Below the pieces are notes generated by a model, which saw only the letters and a list, made by a program, of their open reading frames with translations, ran no database searches and was not told where the DNA came from. A DNA stretch of 64,000 bases from Flavivirga eckloniae (lineage in GTDB: Bacteria; Bacteroidota; Bacteroidia; Flavobacteriales; Flavobacteriaceae), in NCBI RefSeq assembly GCF_002886045.1, contig NZ_CP025791.1, forward strand, positions 3,611,001 through 3,675,000. The letters run 5' to 3'. The translations under genes and the position numbers were made by a program. This document shows, piece by piece, positions 55,021 to 63,933 of this stretch. Within the stretch, counting starts at the first letter, position 1. Every line of letters begins with the position of its first letter.

Positions 55021-55061
55021 GGGTACAAAGCCTCGGTCGTCCAAAACTAAAACTTTGTCCC
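55021..55061 (+). promoter_or_regulatory. Intercistronic hairpin between fecR and susC, locus 2
   Basis: GGGTACAAAG (55021-55030), a 22-nt loop, CTTTGTCCC (55053-55061). This is a 3+6 bp stem with one bulged T, starting 7 nt after the fecR stop. The paired positions differ from those of the locus 1 hairpin (36888-36927), yet pairing and placement are kept. The sequence just before susC (CAAATTTATG) is shared by both loci. Confidence 0.5.
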
Positions 55062-55103
55062 TAAGTACATTAATTATTAATCAATAACTAACTCAACAAA
55101 TTT

Positions 55104-58100
55104 ATGAAATTAAAACTAACCCAATTTCTATTTCCGAGGAAAATAGATCTCTTGAAAATTATGATTAGATCTTTCATTTTTTTATTCTGTTTTACGGCAT
55201 TCGCTTTTACCCCTAAAAATGGGTTTACACAGAATGAGAAAATACTTATTGATCAAGATAAAACCTATGCAATAACAGAAATTTTTGAATTGATTATTAA
55301 TCAAACAGACTATAACTTTATTTATGCAAAGGATTTATTTGAAGCAGATAATAAAATTACTCTAAAAAAAGGAGTGATTAGGGCCAGCAAGCTTTTAAAC
55401 AGATGTCTTGAAAAAACGGCTTATACATATGATTTTACCAATGATAAAACAATTATTTTGGTAAAAAAGAATAAAGCCATAAAAAAGCCCCAGCAAGAAG
55501 AATTTACTATGTCTGGGAAGATTATAGATAAATCAGGAAATCCTTTACCTGGTATTACTGTTTACATCACAGAACAAAACCCATTAACAGTTGGAACACC
55601 AGGAGTAAACTCTGGAGACTTTGTAATTAGAGGAACTAGTACCGATTTTGATGGTAGTTATTCTATTCGTTTAAAACCAGGAGATTTTATTGCTATAACA
55701 GGTATTGGTTTTAAGTTTTATATGGACCAGATAATGGTGCAAACAGAAACCTACGATGTAACTCTTGAAGAAGAAATAAGCGAGTTAGAAGAGGTCGTAT
55801 TAATTGGTTATGGTCAACAAACCAGAAAAGAAGTTACAGGAGCCATATCATCTGTAAGAGCTGAGGATATTAGCAAAAACAGCATTGGTAATCAGAGTTT
55901 TGATAGAGCCTTAAGCGGTCTTTTAAAAGGTGTAAACATTGTTCAAAATAATGGTAGGCCTGGAGCAGGTGTCGATATTAATGTTAGAGGTATTACTTCT
56001 CCTTTTGCATCTGGATCAGACAATAATCCGCTTTTTGTAATTGATGGTGTGCCCTTTCAAACCAATCCAGCAAACAATCTTGCTAATTTCGGACAATCCC
56101 AGAATCCTTTATTAGCCATAAACCCTAATGATATTGAAAGTATCGACGTTTTAAAAGATGCTGCTGCAACTGCCATTTATGGATCTCGCGGCGCTAATGG
56201 GGTTATTTTAGTAAAAACTAAAACAGGCAAAAAGAACCAAAAAAATAAAATTAGGTTATCCACTACAACTACTTTTGCAAGACCTATAGCAGAACGGAGC
56301 TATTTAGGTACGGAAGATTGGAGGGTTTTTGTTGATAATTTTTTTAGTAATTCGGTTGCTGCCTATAATACAGATCCTGCAAATAGTGGCGTATCTCGAG
56401 GCAGTTTATTTGCTTCTCAATATGCTGCTAATATATCTGGAGACCCAGATACTTTTTCATTAGATCCTATAGGTTATAATGGTTTAGTGGATTCATTTTT
56501 CGGTAATACCAATACAAATTGGGCAGATGTTATTTATAGAGACCCTGCACATACACAACAATATGATTTATCCTTGTCTGGAGGTAATCAAAATACAACA
56601 TATTATATTTCTTTATTACATTCAAATCAAGAAGGCTTAGTAAAAGGTGATAAATTTAAACGATACAATGTAAGAACTAGTATAGATAGTGATATTAGCA
56701 AAACTTTAAAATTAGGGTTAACGTCAAATATTGGGTATACTGATAGTAATAGTGGCTTTCAACGAGAGGACTTAAATAGAATACTTAATACAAGACCTGA
56801 CGTTTCTGTATTTGATGAAAATGGCGAGTTCTTACAATATACAGATGCCATAAACGAACAAACTAGTGAACTTGTAAATCATGCAAATCCTTTAGCAAAG
56901 ACCACAGGATTTAGTAATGAAGGGCAGTCTTTTACCTTAATAGGTAATATGTATGCGGAAGCCAAACTTTTTAAAGGGTTTAAGTTAAGATACGATATAA
57001 ACATTTCTAGATTCAATACTAAAAATAGACTTTTTGAGCCTGTTGCTGTAGTTAGAGGAACGCCCATATCATCGTTTTTTGCGCTTGAAAATGCCAATTT
57101 AAACTTATCTGAATCAACAAACACAAATATTATTTCTAATATTACTTCGAGCTATGATAGGGTTTTTAATGCTCACAAAATATCTGCGATTCTAGGTTTT
57201 TCATGGGACAGAAGTAAAACCGAAATATTGGCATCTAGTTTTTCTGGTTTTCCAGACACTTCTGTGTTAATTAGTGCTAGTAATGCCAAAAACAGACTGT
57301 CTACTCAAGACCAAACTATTGATTCTGGTTTAAACTCTATATTTTCTCGTTTAGCATACAACTACAATAATAAGTATTATGTAACTGCTAATTTTAGAAC
57401 AGATAAATCCAGTAGGTTTGGACCTAACAATCAACGCGCCTATTTTCCTTCGGTTTCAGCGAGTTGGGATATTGCCAACGAAAAATTCTTAATAAATAAC
57501 GATATTATAAACAACCTTCGCTTACGGTTCGGTATAGGTAGAACAGGATCAAATAACATTGGAAATTTTCGCTATTTACAATTCTTTAATAGTGGTGAGG
57601 GTCTCGATGGTTTATATGGGGGTATCCCTTCAGTAGAGTTGCTTGGAACACTACCAAACCCGGATGTTAAATGGGAAATAACAGATGAAACAAATATTGG
57701 TTTAAATTATGAGTTGTTTAACAACCGATTAAGAGGTAGTATAGATGTTTACAATAGAAAAACTACTGGGGCACTTATTCCTGGCTTTTTTCCTTTAGAA
57801 ACTGGTGCTTCAGATTTCATAGCCAATTTTGCAGATTTAACAAATAAAGGTTTTGAAATAGATTTGGGGGGTGATATTATTAATTCCTCAAATTTTAAAT
57901 GGACTGCTAATTTTAATATCTCTAAAAATAAGAATACGTTAGATAAGTTTGTTTCCGAATTTATCGATGAAGGACAGATTGATAGTTACGAAGTAGGTAG
58001 GGAAGTTAACTTAATAAGAGGTTATGAAGTTGAATATATCTTTCAAGACCAAACAGAAATAGACGGCTTAAATGCCACAGCAGACGACGGTTTTTATCAA

Positions 58101-58700
58101 GAACCAGGTACAGGTGTTGGCGATTACAAGTACAGAGATATAAATGGTGACGGAGAGATAACGCTAGATGATAGGAAAATTCTGGGAAGTTCTCAACCAG
58201 ACTTTTTTGGTGGTTTCAATACCTCATTTGAATACAAGGGATTTCAATTATCAGCATTTTTTAACTACTCAGTAGGTGGAGAAGCCTGGGATTTAGGACA
58301 GCTAAATGCAAGTAACATAAATCTAGGTCCTTTAAACAATATATTATCTGATTACGCAGATGTTTGGACGCCTACCAATACAGATGCTCAATACCCAAGA
58401 GCTATTTTAAGCGACCCTAACGATAACACAAGATTGTCAGATAGAAATGTTTACAAGACGTCTTTTGTTAGGCTAAAAACCCTACAGTTAAACTATGCTT
58501 TCCCGCAAAGTATATTAAGTCACATCGGGTTTTCTGGAGCAAATATATTTGTATCTGCCTCTAACTTATGGACATCTACAGATTTCCCTGGGATAGATCC
58601 AGAATCTGTTGGTCCGATAGCTGGAACGAGTAGTACGCGTGGACAGAACTTTTATCCCATTGCAAAGACATGGTCTGTTGGATTAAACATGAACTTTTAA
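55104..58700 (+). CDS. SusC/RagA family TonB-linked outer-membrane protein with STN domain, locus 2
   Basis: 1198 aa. Signal peptide to about residue 43 (GFTQ). The STN domain is at about 45-122 (DKTYAITEIFELIINQTDYNF). The carboxypeptidase-like domain starts near 135 (MSGKIIDKSGNPLPGITVYI) and is longer than usual, with a PGVNSGDFVIRGTST insert. The junction LEEVVLIGYGQQTRKEVTGA (part) and the plug with NPNDIESIDVLKDAAATAIYG, SRGANGVILVKTK follow. The barrel ends GLNMNF. The A-x-IYGSRGANGV motif is the classic SusC signature. It pairs with the SusD 11 bp downstream. Confidence 0.95.
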   Translation: MKLKLTQFLFPRKIDLLKIMIRSFIFLFCFTAFAFTPKNGFTQNEKILIDQDKTYAITEIFELIINQTDYNFIYAKDLFEADNKITLKKGVIRASKLLNRCLEKTAYTYDFTNDKTIILVKKNKAIKKPQQEEFTMSGKIIDKSGNPLPGITVYITEQNPLTVGTPGVNSGDFVIRGTSTDFDGSYSIRLKPGDFIAITGIGFKFYMDQIMVQTETYDVTLEEEISELEEVVLIGYGQQTRKEVTGAISSVRAEDISKNSIGNQSFDRALSGLLKGVNIVQNNGRPGAGVDINVRGITSPFASGSDNNPLFVIDGVPFQTNPANNLANFGQSQNPLLAINPNDIESIDVLKDAAATAIYGSRGANGVILVKTKTGKKNQKNKIRLSTTTTFARPIAERSYLGTEDWRVFVDNFFSNSVAAYNTDPANSGVSRGSLFASQYAANISGDPDTFSLDPIGYNGLVDSFFGNTNTNWADVIYRDPAHTQQYDLSLSGGNQNTTYYISLLHSNQEGLVKGDKFKRYNVRTSIDSDISKTLKLGLTSNIGYTDSNSGFQREDLNRILNTRPDVSVFDENGEFLQYTDAINEQTSELVNHANPLAKTTGFSNEGQSFTLIGNMYAEAKLFKGFKLRYDINISRFNTKNRLFEPVAVVRGTPISSFFALENANLNLSESTNTNIISNITSSYDRVFNAHKISAILGFSWDRSKTEILASSFSGFPDTSVLISASNAKNRLSTQDQTIDSGLNSIFSRLAYNYNNKYYVTANFRTDKSSRFGPNNQRAYFPSVSASWDIANEKFLINNDIINNLRLRFGIGRTGSNNIGNFRYLQFFNSGEGLDGLYGGIPSVELLGTLPNPDVKWEITDETNIGLNYELFNNRLRGSIDVYNRKTTGALIPGFFPLETGASDFIANFADLTNKGFEIDLGGDIINSSNFKWTANFNISKNKNTLDKFVSEFIDEGQIDSYEVGREVNLIRGYEVEYIFQDQTEIDGLNATADDGFYQEPGTGVGDYKYRDINGDGEITLDDRKILGSSQPDFFGGFNTSFEYKGFQLSAFFNYSVGGEAWDLGQLNASNINLGPLNNILSDYADVWTPTNTDAQYPRAILSDPNDNTRLSDRNVYKTSFVRLKTLQLNYAFPQSILSHIGFSGANIFVSASNLWTSTDFPGIDPESVGPIAGTSSTRGQNFYPIAKTWSVGLNMNF

Positions 58701-58711
58701 AAACGTAAAAC

Positions 58712-60181
58712 ATGAAAATTAAAAATATATTAGTAGCAATTTGCTTGAGCGTTTTTCTTAGCAATTGTAGTATAGACAAGATAGAGCCTAATAATTTATT
58801 AGTAGAAGACAATGTCGTTCGAGATGGAGAATCGGCTAGCTTATTATTAAATAGTGCCTATGTATTATTTAGAACAAACGGCGATTCTGCTGGAGCTCTG
58901 GAAATAAATCAAGAAATTATTTATGCCCTTAATGTAGCAGGCGAGCAATTTAGTGCTTTCCCTGTAGGGTTTGTAGAAGATTTTATCACCAATACGGTTG
59001 AAGCCGATGATCCCGATTTAAAAGCGATCTATATCAATCAATACAAAGTAATTAATACCGTTAATTTTTTAATCGAAGCATTAGAAGCAGGAAAAGCATC
59101 GGATCTTAACGACGATGAAACCAATGCTATGATAGCAGAAGCCAGAACAATAAGAGCGATAGCTCATTTTAAATTACTACGTATTTTTGGTCAGTTTTAT
59201 GATCTCAATTCAATCTACGGGATTGTAGTAAGAACAGAACCGGCAAGAGGTGCTGTTTTTTCTGCAAGGAATACAGTGCAGGAAACTTACGATGCCATCG
59301 TAGGAGACCTTGAGTTTGCAGCAGCAAATGGGCCTTCTGGAATACCCCATTACAGAGTGAGTGCTGTAACTGCACAAGCTTATTTGGCAAAAGTGCAATT
59401 ATACATCGGAGACTATACTAATGCAGCCAATACAGCAACTGCCGTAATAAATAATAGTGATGGTTACACGCTTGAGCAAACCTATGATGATATATTCTTT
59501 AACAGATGGGACTCATCAGAAGTGTTATTTGCTTTGTTCTCAGGAGATGGTAGAACAACAGAGGCCGCTCCAACTGCATTTCTTCCTGCAATATATTCCC
59601 CTTTCTTTTTACCACCATCTGAGTCATTTTTAACATTGGCAGATGCGCAAGACGGGGTTATAGGAGATGCAGAACTTTTTACATTTTCTAGTGGATTAGA
59701 TACTAGGTTTTCATTTGGTTATAACTTTAACAATCCAAATAATCAAAATAATCCAAGTGTAGTAGGCGTGCCTGGAAATGTGAAATATCCATACGACATT
59801 AGTGCTCCTAATGGTAACACGACCTATTTATTACGTCTTGCAGAAGTGTACCTGATTTTTGCTGAAGCAGAAGCCAGACGAGATGGAGGCGATTTAAATG
59901 CTGCCCTAGCTAGACTTAATGAACTACGTACAAGAGCTACAGGCATTGAATTAAAAACACTTACCGATAAAGCAACTTTACTGGCAGATATTCGAAATGA
60001 AAAACGATTAGAATTATATATAGAAAATGCTGAACCATGGTTTGATTTAGTACGCTATGATATTTTAGGAGATCTAGATGCATCTACCCTAAAACCTACA
60101 TTAACATCCCAAAATAAGTTTATTTATCCTATTCCGCAATCGGCATTGGCAAGTAATAACTTATTAAAACAAAATCCTTAA
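58712..60181 (+). CDS. RagB/SusD family lipoprotein, locus 2
   Basis: 489 aa with lipobox (CLSVFLSNCS, Cys at 19). SusD features are AEARTIRAIAHFKLLRIFGQFY, TAQAYLAKVQLYIGDYTNAAN, the LLRLAEVYLIFAEAEARRDGG block, and RNEKRLELYIENAEPWFDLVRYD near the C-terminus. It is the substrate-binding lid of the SusC transporter. Substrate not predictable; no degradative enzyme is encoded in the locus. Confidence 0.93.
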   Translation: MKIKNILVAICLSVFLSNCSIDKIEPNNLLVEDNVVRDGESASLLLNSAYVLFRTNGDSAGALEINQEIIYALNVAGEQFSAFPVGFVEDFITNTVEADDPDLKAIYINQYKVINTVNFLIEALEAGKASDLNDDETNAMIAEARTIRAIAHFKLLRIFGQFYDLNSIYGIVVRTEPARGAVFSARNTVQETYDAIVGDLEFAAANGPSGIPHYRVSAVTAQAYLAKVQLYIGDYTNAANTATAVINNSDGYTLEQTYDDIFFNRWDSSEVLFALFSGDGRTTEAAPTAFLPAIYSPFFLPPSESFLTLADAQDGVIGDAELFTFSSGLDTRFSFGYNFNNPNNQNNPSVVGVPGNVKYPYDISAPNGNTTYLLRLAEVYLIFAEAEARRDGGDLNAALARLNELRTRATGIELKTLTDKATLLADIRNEKRLELYIENAEPWFDLVRYDILGDLDASTLKPTLTSQNKFIYPIPQSALASNNLLKQNP

Positions 60182-60204
60182 CAATTTGAGTTAGTCTCTC
60201 TACG

Positions 60205-60243
60205 AAGGATTGTCTTATAACATTATATAATAAGGCAATCCTT
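60205..60243 (+). terminator. Hairpin between susD and the thioredoxin gene
   Basis: AAGGATTG (60205-60212) pairs with CAATCCTT (60236-60243), with inner CTTAT/ATAAG pairs. It is followed by TTC and AT-rich DNA. It could be a weak terminator or an attenuator that lowers expression of the two distal genes. Confidence 0.6.
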
Positions 60244-60282
60244 TTCAAATTCATATAATAATAAAAAAGAAAGTTTAAGAAA

Positions 60283-61482
60283 ATGAAAAAAATAAATATA
60301 AATATCCTAATCCTGTTTTTGCTAACCTCCATATGCTCTTGTGCGCAAGAAAAAGCTACGGGAATTCATTTCTTTAAAGGATCTTTTGAAGAAGCAAAGA
60401 CATTGGCAAAAGCAGAAAATAAAAAAATATTTGTAGATGTTTATACCACATGGTGTGCTCCTTGTAAAAAAATGACAAAAGAAGTCTTTCCAGATAAAGC
60501 ATTAGGGGCGTATTATAATGCACATTTTATATCTATAAAAATAGATGCAGAAAAAGGAGAGGGTATTAAAATTGCTAAAGATTATAATGTTGGCGGATAC
60601 CCTACTTTAATATATGTAGATAGTGAAGGTAAAACCATTAATAAAATGACTAGCTATCTAGGTATAGAAGAGATGCAACGTATAGGAGAAAGCGTACTTC
60701 AAGGTGATAGTAACTTTGAAGAATTAGAATTGAAATATAATCAAAAATCCATTTCGCAAGAAGAGCTATTTCATTACATGACGGCTCTAAAGGGAAAAGG
60801 ATTGTATGATAGAGCAGAAAAAGCTTTTGAGCAGTATTTCTTAGCAGAAGTAAAAAGTGGTGTTACATTAGATATGTTTGAACAAATTTTTCAATACATA
60901 AGATCTTCTGAAGATGTTCCTTTCCAATATCTTATTGAAAACAAAGAAAAGTTTTATCAATTTAAAAATAAGGAAAAGGTCGACGAAATTATTCGTAATT
61001 ATTATTTAGACGAATTCATGTACGCTAAGATACCAGAAACCGAGGCCGATTATTTTGCTGCTAAAAAAGAATTAGCTAAAAAGGTTGAAATTGATGATTT
61101 TTTAAGTGTGAATCTTGACAATAATTACTATTATAAAAAGCAAAATGAGGATAAATATATGGAGACGGCTAAAGTATTGTTTGATAGACATTCTAAAGAA
61201 GAAGACCAGCTAAAAATTTCTTATATAGTAGGAGGAGCTGTTAAGTTTAAAAACCCAGACCATATTAAAACCTTATTAACTTGGGCAAAAAGAGCCTTAG
61301 AAATAGATGATAATTCCATAAATATAGCAAGTGTCTCAGTTTATTATGCCAAACTTAATGATAGGGCTAAAGCTCAGGAATATTATGATAAAGCTATAGC
61401 AAAGTCACTAAGTGATAAAGATAATTATCATGAAAGTATTAAGCTAGGGATGGATGAATATTTATCTAATATTAAAGATTAA
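60283..61482 (+). CDS. Thioredoxin-fold lipoprotein with TPR-like C-terminus
   Basis: 399 aa. Lipoprotein-type signal (LILFLLTSICSCAQ) is followed by a thioredoxin_7/DUF255-like domain with FVDVYTTWCAPCKKMTKEVF (W57-C58-A-P-C61), VGGYPTLIYVDSEGK and cis-Pro. After about residue 145 the protein is helical with TPR-like pairs (GLYDRAEKAFEQYFLAEV, IASVSVYYAKLNDRAKAQEYYDKAI in part). It corresponds in position to the TlpA-like gene of locus 1, but the architecture is different (thioredoxin domain first). Confidence 0.87.
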   Translation: MKKININILILFLLTSICSCAQEKATGIHFFKGSFEEAKTLAKAENKKIFVDVYTTWCAPCKKMTKEVFPDKALGAYYNAHFISIKIDAEKGEGIKIAKDYNVGGYPTLIYVDSEGKTINKMTSYLGIEEMQRIGESVLQGDSNFEELELKYNQKSISQEELFHYMTALKGKGLYDRAEKAFEQYFLAEVKSGVTLDMFEQIFQYIRSSEDVPFQYLIENKEKFYQFKNKEKVDEIIRNYYLDEFMYAKIPETEADYFAAKKELAKKVEIDDFLSVNLDNNYYYKKQNEDKYMETAKVLFDRHSKEEDQLKISYIVGGAVKFKNPDHIKTLLTWAKRALEIDDNSINIASVSVYYAKLNDRAKAQEYYDKAIAKSLSDKDNYHESIKLGMDEYLSNIKD

Positions 61483-61513
61483 TTATATTTTTAGGTAAAA
61501 CAATATAAATAGA

Positions 61514-61963
61514 ATGAAAAAAATAGCGCTAATTACTTTTGTCCTTTTTGGCTTTTTATTGAATGCACAAATTCATGATCCGGTAACATGGAAAACTTCC
61601 GTAAACAAAATATCTGATACTGAATATGAGTTAACAGCGACTGCTACTATAGAAGAAGGCTGGCATTTATATTCACAGTCTGTTCCTGAGGATGGACCAA
61701 GACCCACTGTTTTTACTTTTGAATCTAGCCCCAATTTTTTAAAAAAAGGAAATACCAAAGAAGGGAAAGGACATGAGGTAAATGATCCCATTTTTGAAAT
61801 GCTTATAAAATATTTTGATACAAAAGCAGCGTTTAAACAACGTATAAAGCTAAAAACTGATAATAAAACCTTTGAAATTAAAGGGACTGTTGAATTTATG
61901 GTTTGTAATGATACCATGTGCCTACCGCCCAAAGAAGTCGATTTAGTATTTAATATTAACTAA
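61514..61963 (+). CDS. Stand-alone DsbD N-terminal (alpha) domain, exported
   Basis: 149 aa with signal peptide (ALITFVLFGFLLNAQ). HDPVTWKTSVNKISDTEYEL, EEGWHLYSQSVPEDGPRPT and the end VEFMVCNDTMCLPPKEVDL match the immunoglobulin-like alpha domain of the disulfide reductase DsbD, including the Cys pair C-N-D-T-M-C that exchanges disulfides. A full DsbD continues with an eight-helix membrane domain and a thioredoxin domain. Here the gene stops right at the domain boundary, 58 bp before a mobile element. It is either a natural single-domain partner of the thioredoxin gene upstream or a remnant. Confidence 0.82.
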   Translation: MKKIALITFVLFGFLLNAQIHDPVTWKTSVNKISDTEYELTATATIEEGWHLYSQSVPEDGPRPTVFTFESSPNFLKKGNTKEGKGHEVNDPIFEMLIKYFDTKAAFKQRIKLKTDNKTFEIKGTVEFMVCNDTMCLPPKEVDLVFNIN

Positions 61964-61972
61964 AATAGTATA

Positions 61973-62460
61973 GAGAGATATTACTAAAAAATTCATTCAA
62001 AAACACCCGCCTGCCGGAAGCTACGGTATACCCACAAATATGGCTGCATATTAAATAATAGTTTTATAAAGATAGACACTAATTTCACGAATTATCACAA
62101 ATGGTTCTAAATATAAATTATTTACTAATAAGTAATTTGTGTTTACTTATTAGTAAATTAAAATACAGAAATATAATAGAAATAAATCGGGCTTGAATTG
62201 TAAAAACAGACTGAAAGTCTGATTCGTGATTATGAATAGCATCGAGAGCTATCCGTTATATTGAGGTTTTATTCGTGTAAATCCGTGTAATTCGTGTCTT
62301 GATTAAAAACATGTGGGTACATCGTAGCTGCCGGCAGGCAGGGAATCTCATAAAAATTAAACATCTGTTTATTAAAGTGTTGAGATTTTTCGACTTTAGT
62401 TTATGCTGAGCATAGCCGAAGTACTCAAAATGACAATTCAAGAACTTTTTAGACACCTTC
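61973..62460. repeat. Short inverted-repeat element, GAGGGTG family, copy 3, split by the MITE
   Basis: The left part (61973-62020, ending CACCCGCCTGCCGGAAG) and the right part (62338-62460, ending ACTTTTTAGACACCTTC) together match the 161-bp element at 18607-18767. The right part differs at only a few positions. The MITE at 62021-62327 lies between them. The 536-bp spacer 61964-62499 is almost entirely these two elements. Confidence 0.75.
62011..62337. mobile_element. MITE-like element, copy 2, with imperfect 10-bp target duplication
   Basis: The element at 62021-62327 is 307 bp, the same length and orientation as the copy at 41539-41845, with about 27 base differences by my hand count. Ends are CTACGGTATACCCACA and TGTGGGTACATCGTAG. 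It is flanked by CTGCCGGAAG (62011-62020) and CTGCCGGCAG (62328-62337), a 10-bp duplication with one mismatch. No coding capacity. Confidence 0.85.
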
Positions 62461-62499
62461 TTTTACTATGATTGTATTTAATTTTAAATCAGAGATAAG

Positions 62500-63114
62500 T
62501 TAGAACAACCCGTTAATTTCGGCATCAATAGTATTTATAACACTTCCTAAATCTTCAGGGTTATCTACAAAGTTGAGGTTATCTACATCTATAATTAAAA
62601 GCTTTCCCTTATCGTAACCATGAATCCAGGCTTCATAACGCTCATTTAATCGACTTAAGTAATCAATACTAATTGTGTTTTCGTAATCACGACCACGTTT
62701 GTGTATTTGCGATACTAAATTAGGAATAGAACTTCGTAAATAAATCAATACATCAGGCCCTTTAACTAAAGATTCCATTAACTCGAAAAGCGATTTGTAG
62801 TTTTCATAATCGCGATTCGTCATTAAGCCCATAGCGTGTAGATTTGGTGCGAAAATATGAGCATCTTCATATATGGTTCTATCTTGAATGATGTCTTTTC
62901 CACTTTGACGAATTTGTAATACCTGACGAAACCTACTATTTAAAAAGTATACTTGCAAATTGAAACTCCAACGTTCCATTTGGTTATAAAAATCATCTAA
63001 ATAAGGATTGTCTACAACATCTTCCAGTTGAACTTCCCATTTATAATGTTTTGCTAATAGTTTTGAGAGAGTGGTTTTTCCTGCGCCTATGTTTCCAGCA
63101 ATAGCAATATGCAT
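62500..63114 (-). CDS. Deoxynucleoside kinase
   Basis: 204 aa of the dNK/dGK family that phosphorylates deoxynucleosides in salvage. Features are a P-loop AGNIGAGKTTLSKLLA (G7-x4-GKT), the substrate-side EDVVDNPYLDDFY, WSFNLQVYFLNSRF, the catalytic DR motif in IIQDRTIYEDAHIF, and the LID with IHKRGRDYE. Normal length. It lies 5 bp downstream of the gene for a secreted protein on the same strand. Confidence 0.92.
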   Translation of the reverse strand: MHIAIAGNIGAGKTTLSKLLAKHYKWEVQLEDVVDNPYLDDFYNQMERWSFNLQVYFLNSRFRQVLQIRQSGKDIIQDRTIYEDAHIFAPNLHAMGLMTNRDYENYKSLFELMESLVKGPDVLIYLRSSIPNLVSQIHKRGRDYENTISIDYLSRLNERYEAWIHGYDKGKLLIIDVDNLNFVDNPEDLGSVINTIDAEINGLF

Positions 63115-63119
63115 AATTT

Positions 63120-63899
63120 TTAGTCGATTTTTATTTTAAATTTATGGAGGACTTCGTTTGCGTAAATATACAAGGTTTCATTGGTTACAAAAAACGCATC
63201 TATTAAAAAATTTGGGATGGAAATTGGAATTGGAATGTCACTGTTTTTTTTCAAATAAACCAGAGAATTATTCTTTTTTAAAATGATATTTCCGTCACTC
63301 TCAATAAGTTCCGTGTATCCCTTGTTTTCTAGCTTTTTTGCCAAGCTGCCAAAATAATTATAAATATATAAGTAGTTTTCGGTAAGCAAATAACAAAAAT
63401 TATAGTTACTTTTTAAGTCCAAAATAACACTCTGAATGGGAACTGTTTGGGCACGCGTTGTTCGTGTTTTATAATCGAAAAGTTCTAGTTTCTGATTATC
63501 CTGATTAAATACCCATATCGTATTATCATGTCCTGTAGAAACGTGAGATATGTTTTTATATTTCACGAGCGCATTAAAATCAATTTTAAATATTTCCGCC
63601 AATCGGTTGTCAAGAATGATAACACTGTTAAAATCTTTGTAAAAGAGATTAATCTTTAAAGTGTTAAAAGCATTTGCAGTAGTTATGTTGCCAAGTTGTA
63701 AATTGTTATAGGTAATAGTTTTATCAGTGCTTTTTTTATTAAAAACATTATCGTTTATAAAGTATTTTGTGTCAAAGTTGTCAATAGCGACTAACAGGTC
63801 CGTTTTAAAATCTACTTTATTTAAAAAAGAAGTCTCAATAGCGTTTTGAGCACGTATTGAACAAGATACAAGTAAAAAGAGATATATCGTATATTTCAT
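63120..63899 (-). CDS. Secreted beta-rich protein of unknown function
   Basis: 259 aa with signal peptide (LFLLVSCSIRAQ). The mature protein is a run of short strands with alternating hydrophobics (SVIILDNRLAEIFKIDF, ISHVSTGHDNTIWVFNQDNQKLELFDYK in part, FCYLLTENYLYIYNYFGSLAKKL). This is the look of an incomplete beta-propeller. No family recognised. Its stop is 5 bp from the start of the deoxynucleoside kinase gene, so the two form an operon. Confidence 0.78.
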   Translation of the reverse strand: MKYTIYLFLLVSCSIRAQNAIETSFLNKVDFKTDLLVAIDNFDTKYFINDNVFNKKSTDKTITYNNLQLGNITTANAFNTLKINLFYKDFNSVIILDNRLAEIFKIDFNALVKYKNISHVSTGHDNTIWVFNQDNQKLELFDYKTRTTRAQTVPIQSVILDLKSNYNFCYLLTENYLYIYNYFGSLAKKLENKGYTELIESDGNIILKKNNSLVYLKKNSDIPIPISIPNFLIDAFFVTNETLYIYANEVLHKFKIKID

Positions 63900-63933
63900 A
63901 CCGACACGAAAAGTACAAAAACCTAGCCACTTT

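Noticed and set aside
41539-62327. Composite transposon made by the two MITE copies
   Set aside because: No transposase is visible inside. Each copy has its own target duplication, so each inserted independently rather than the block moving as a unit.
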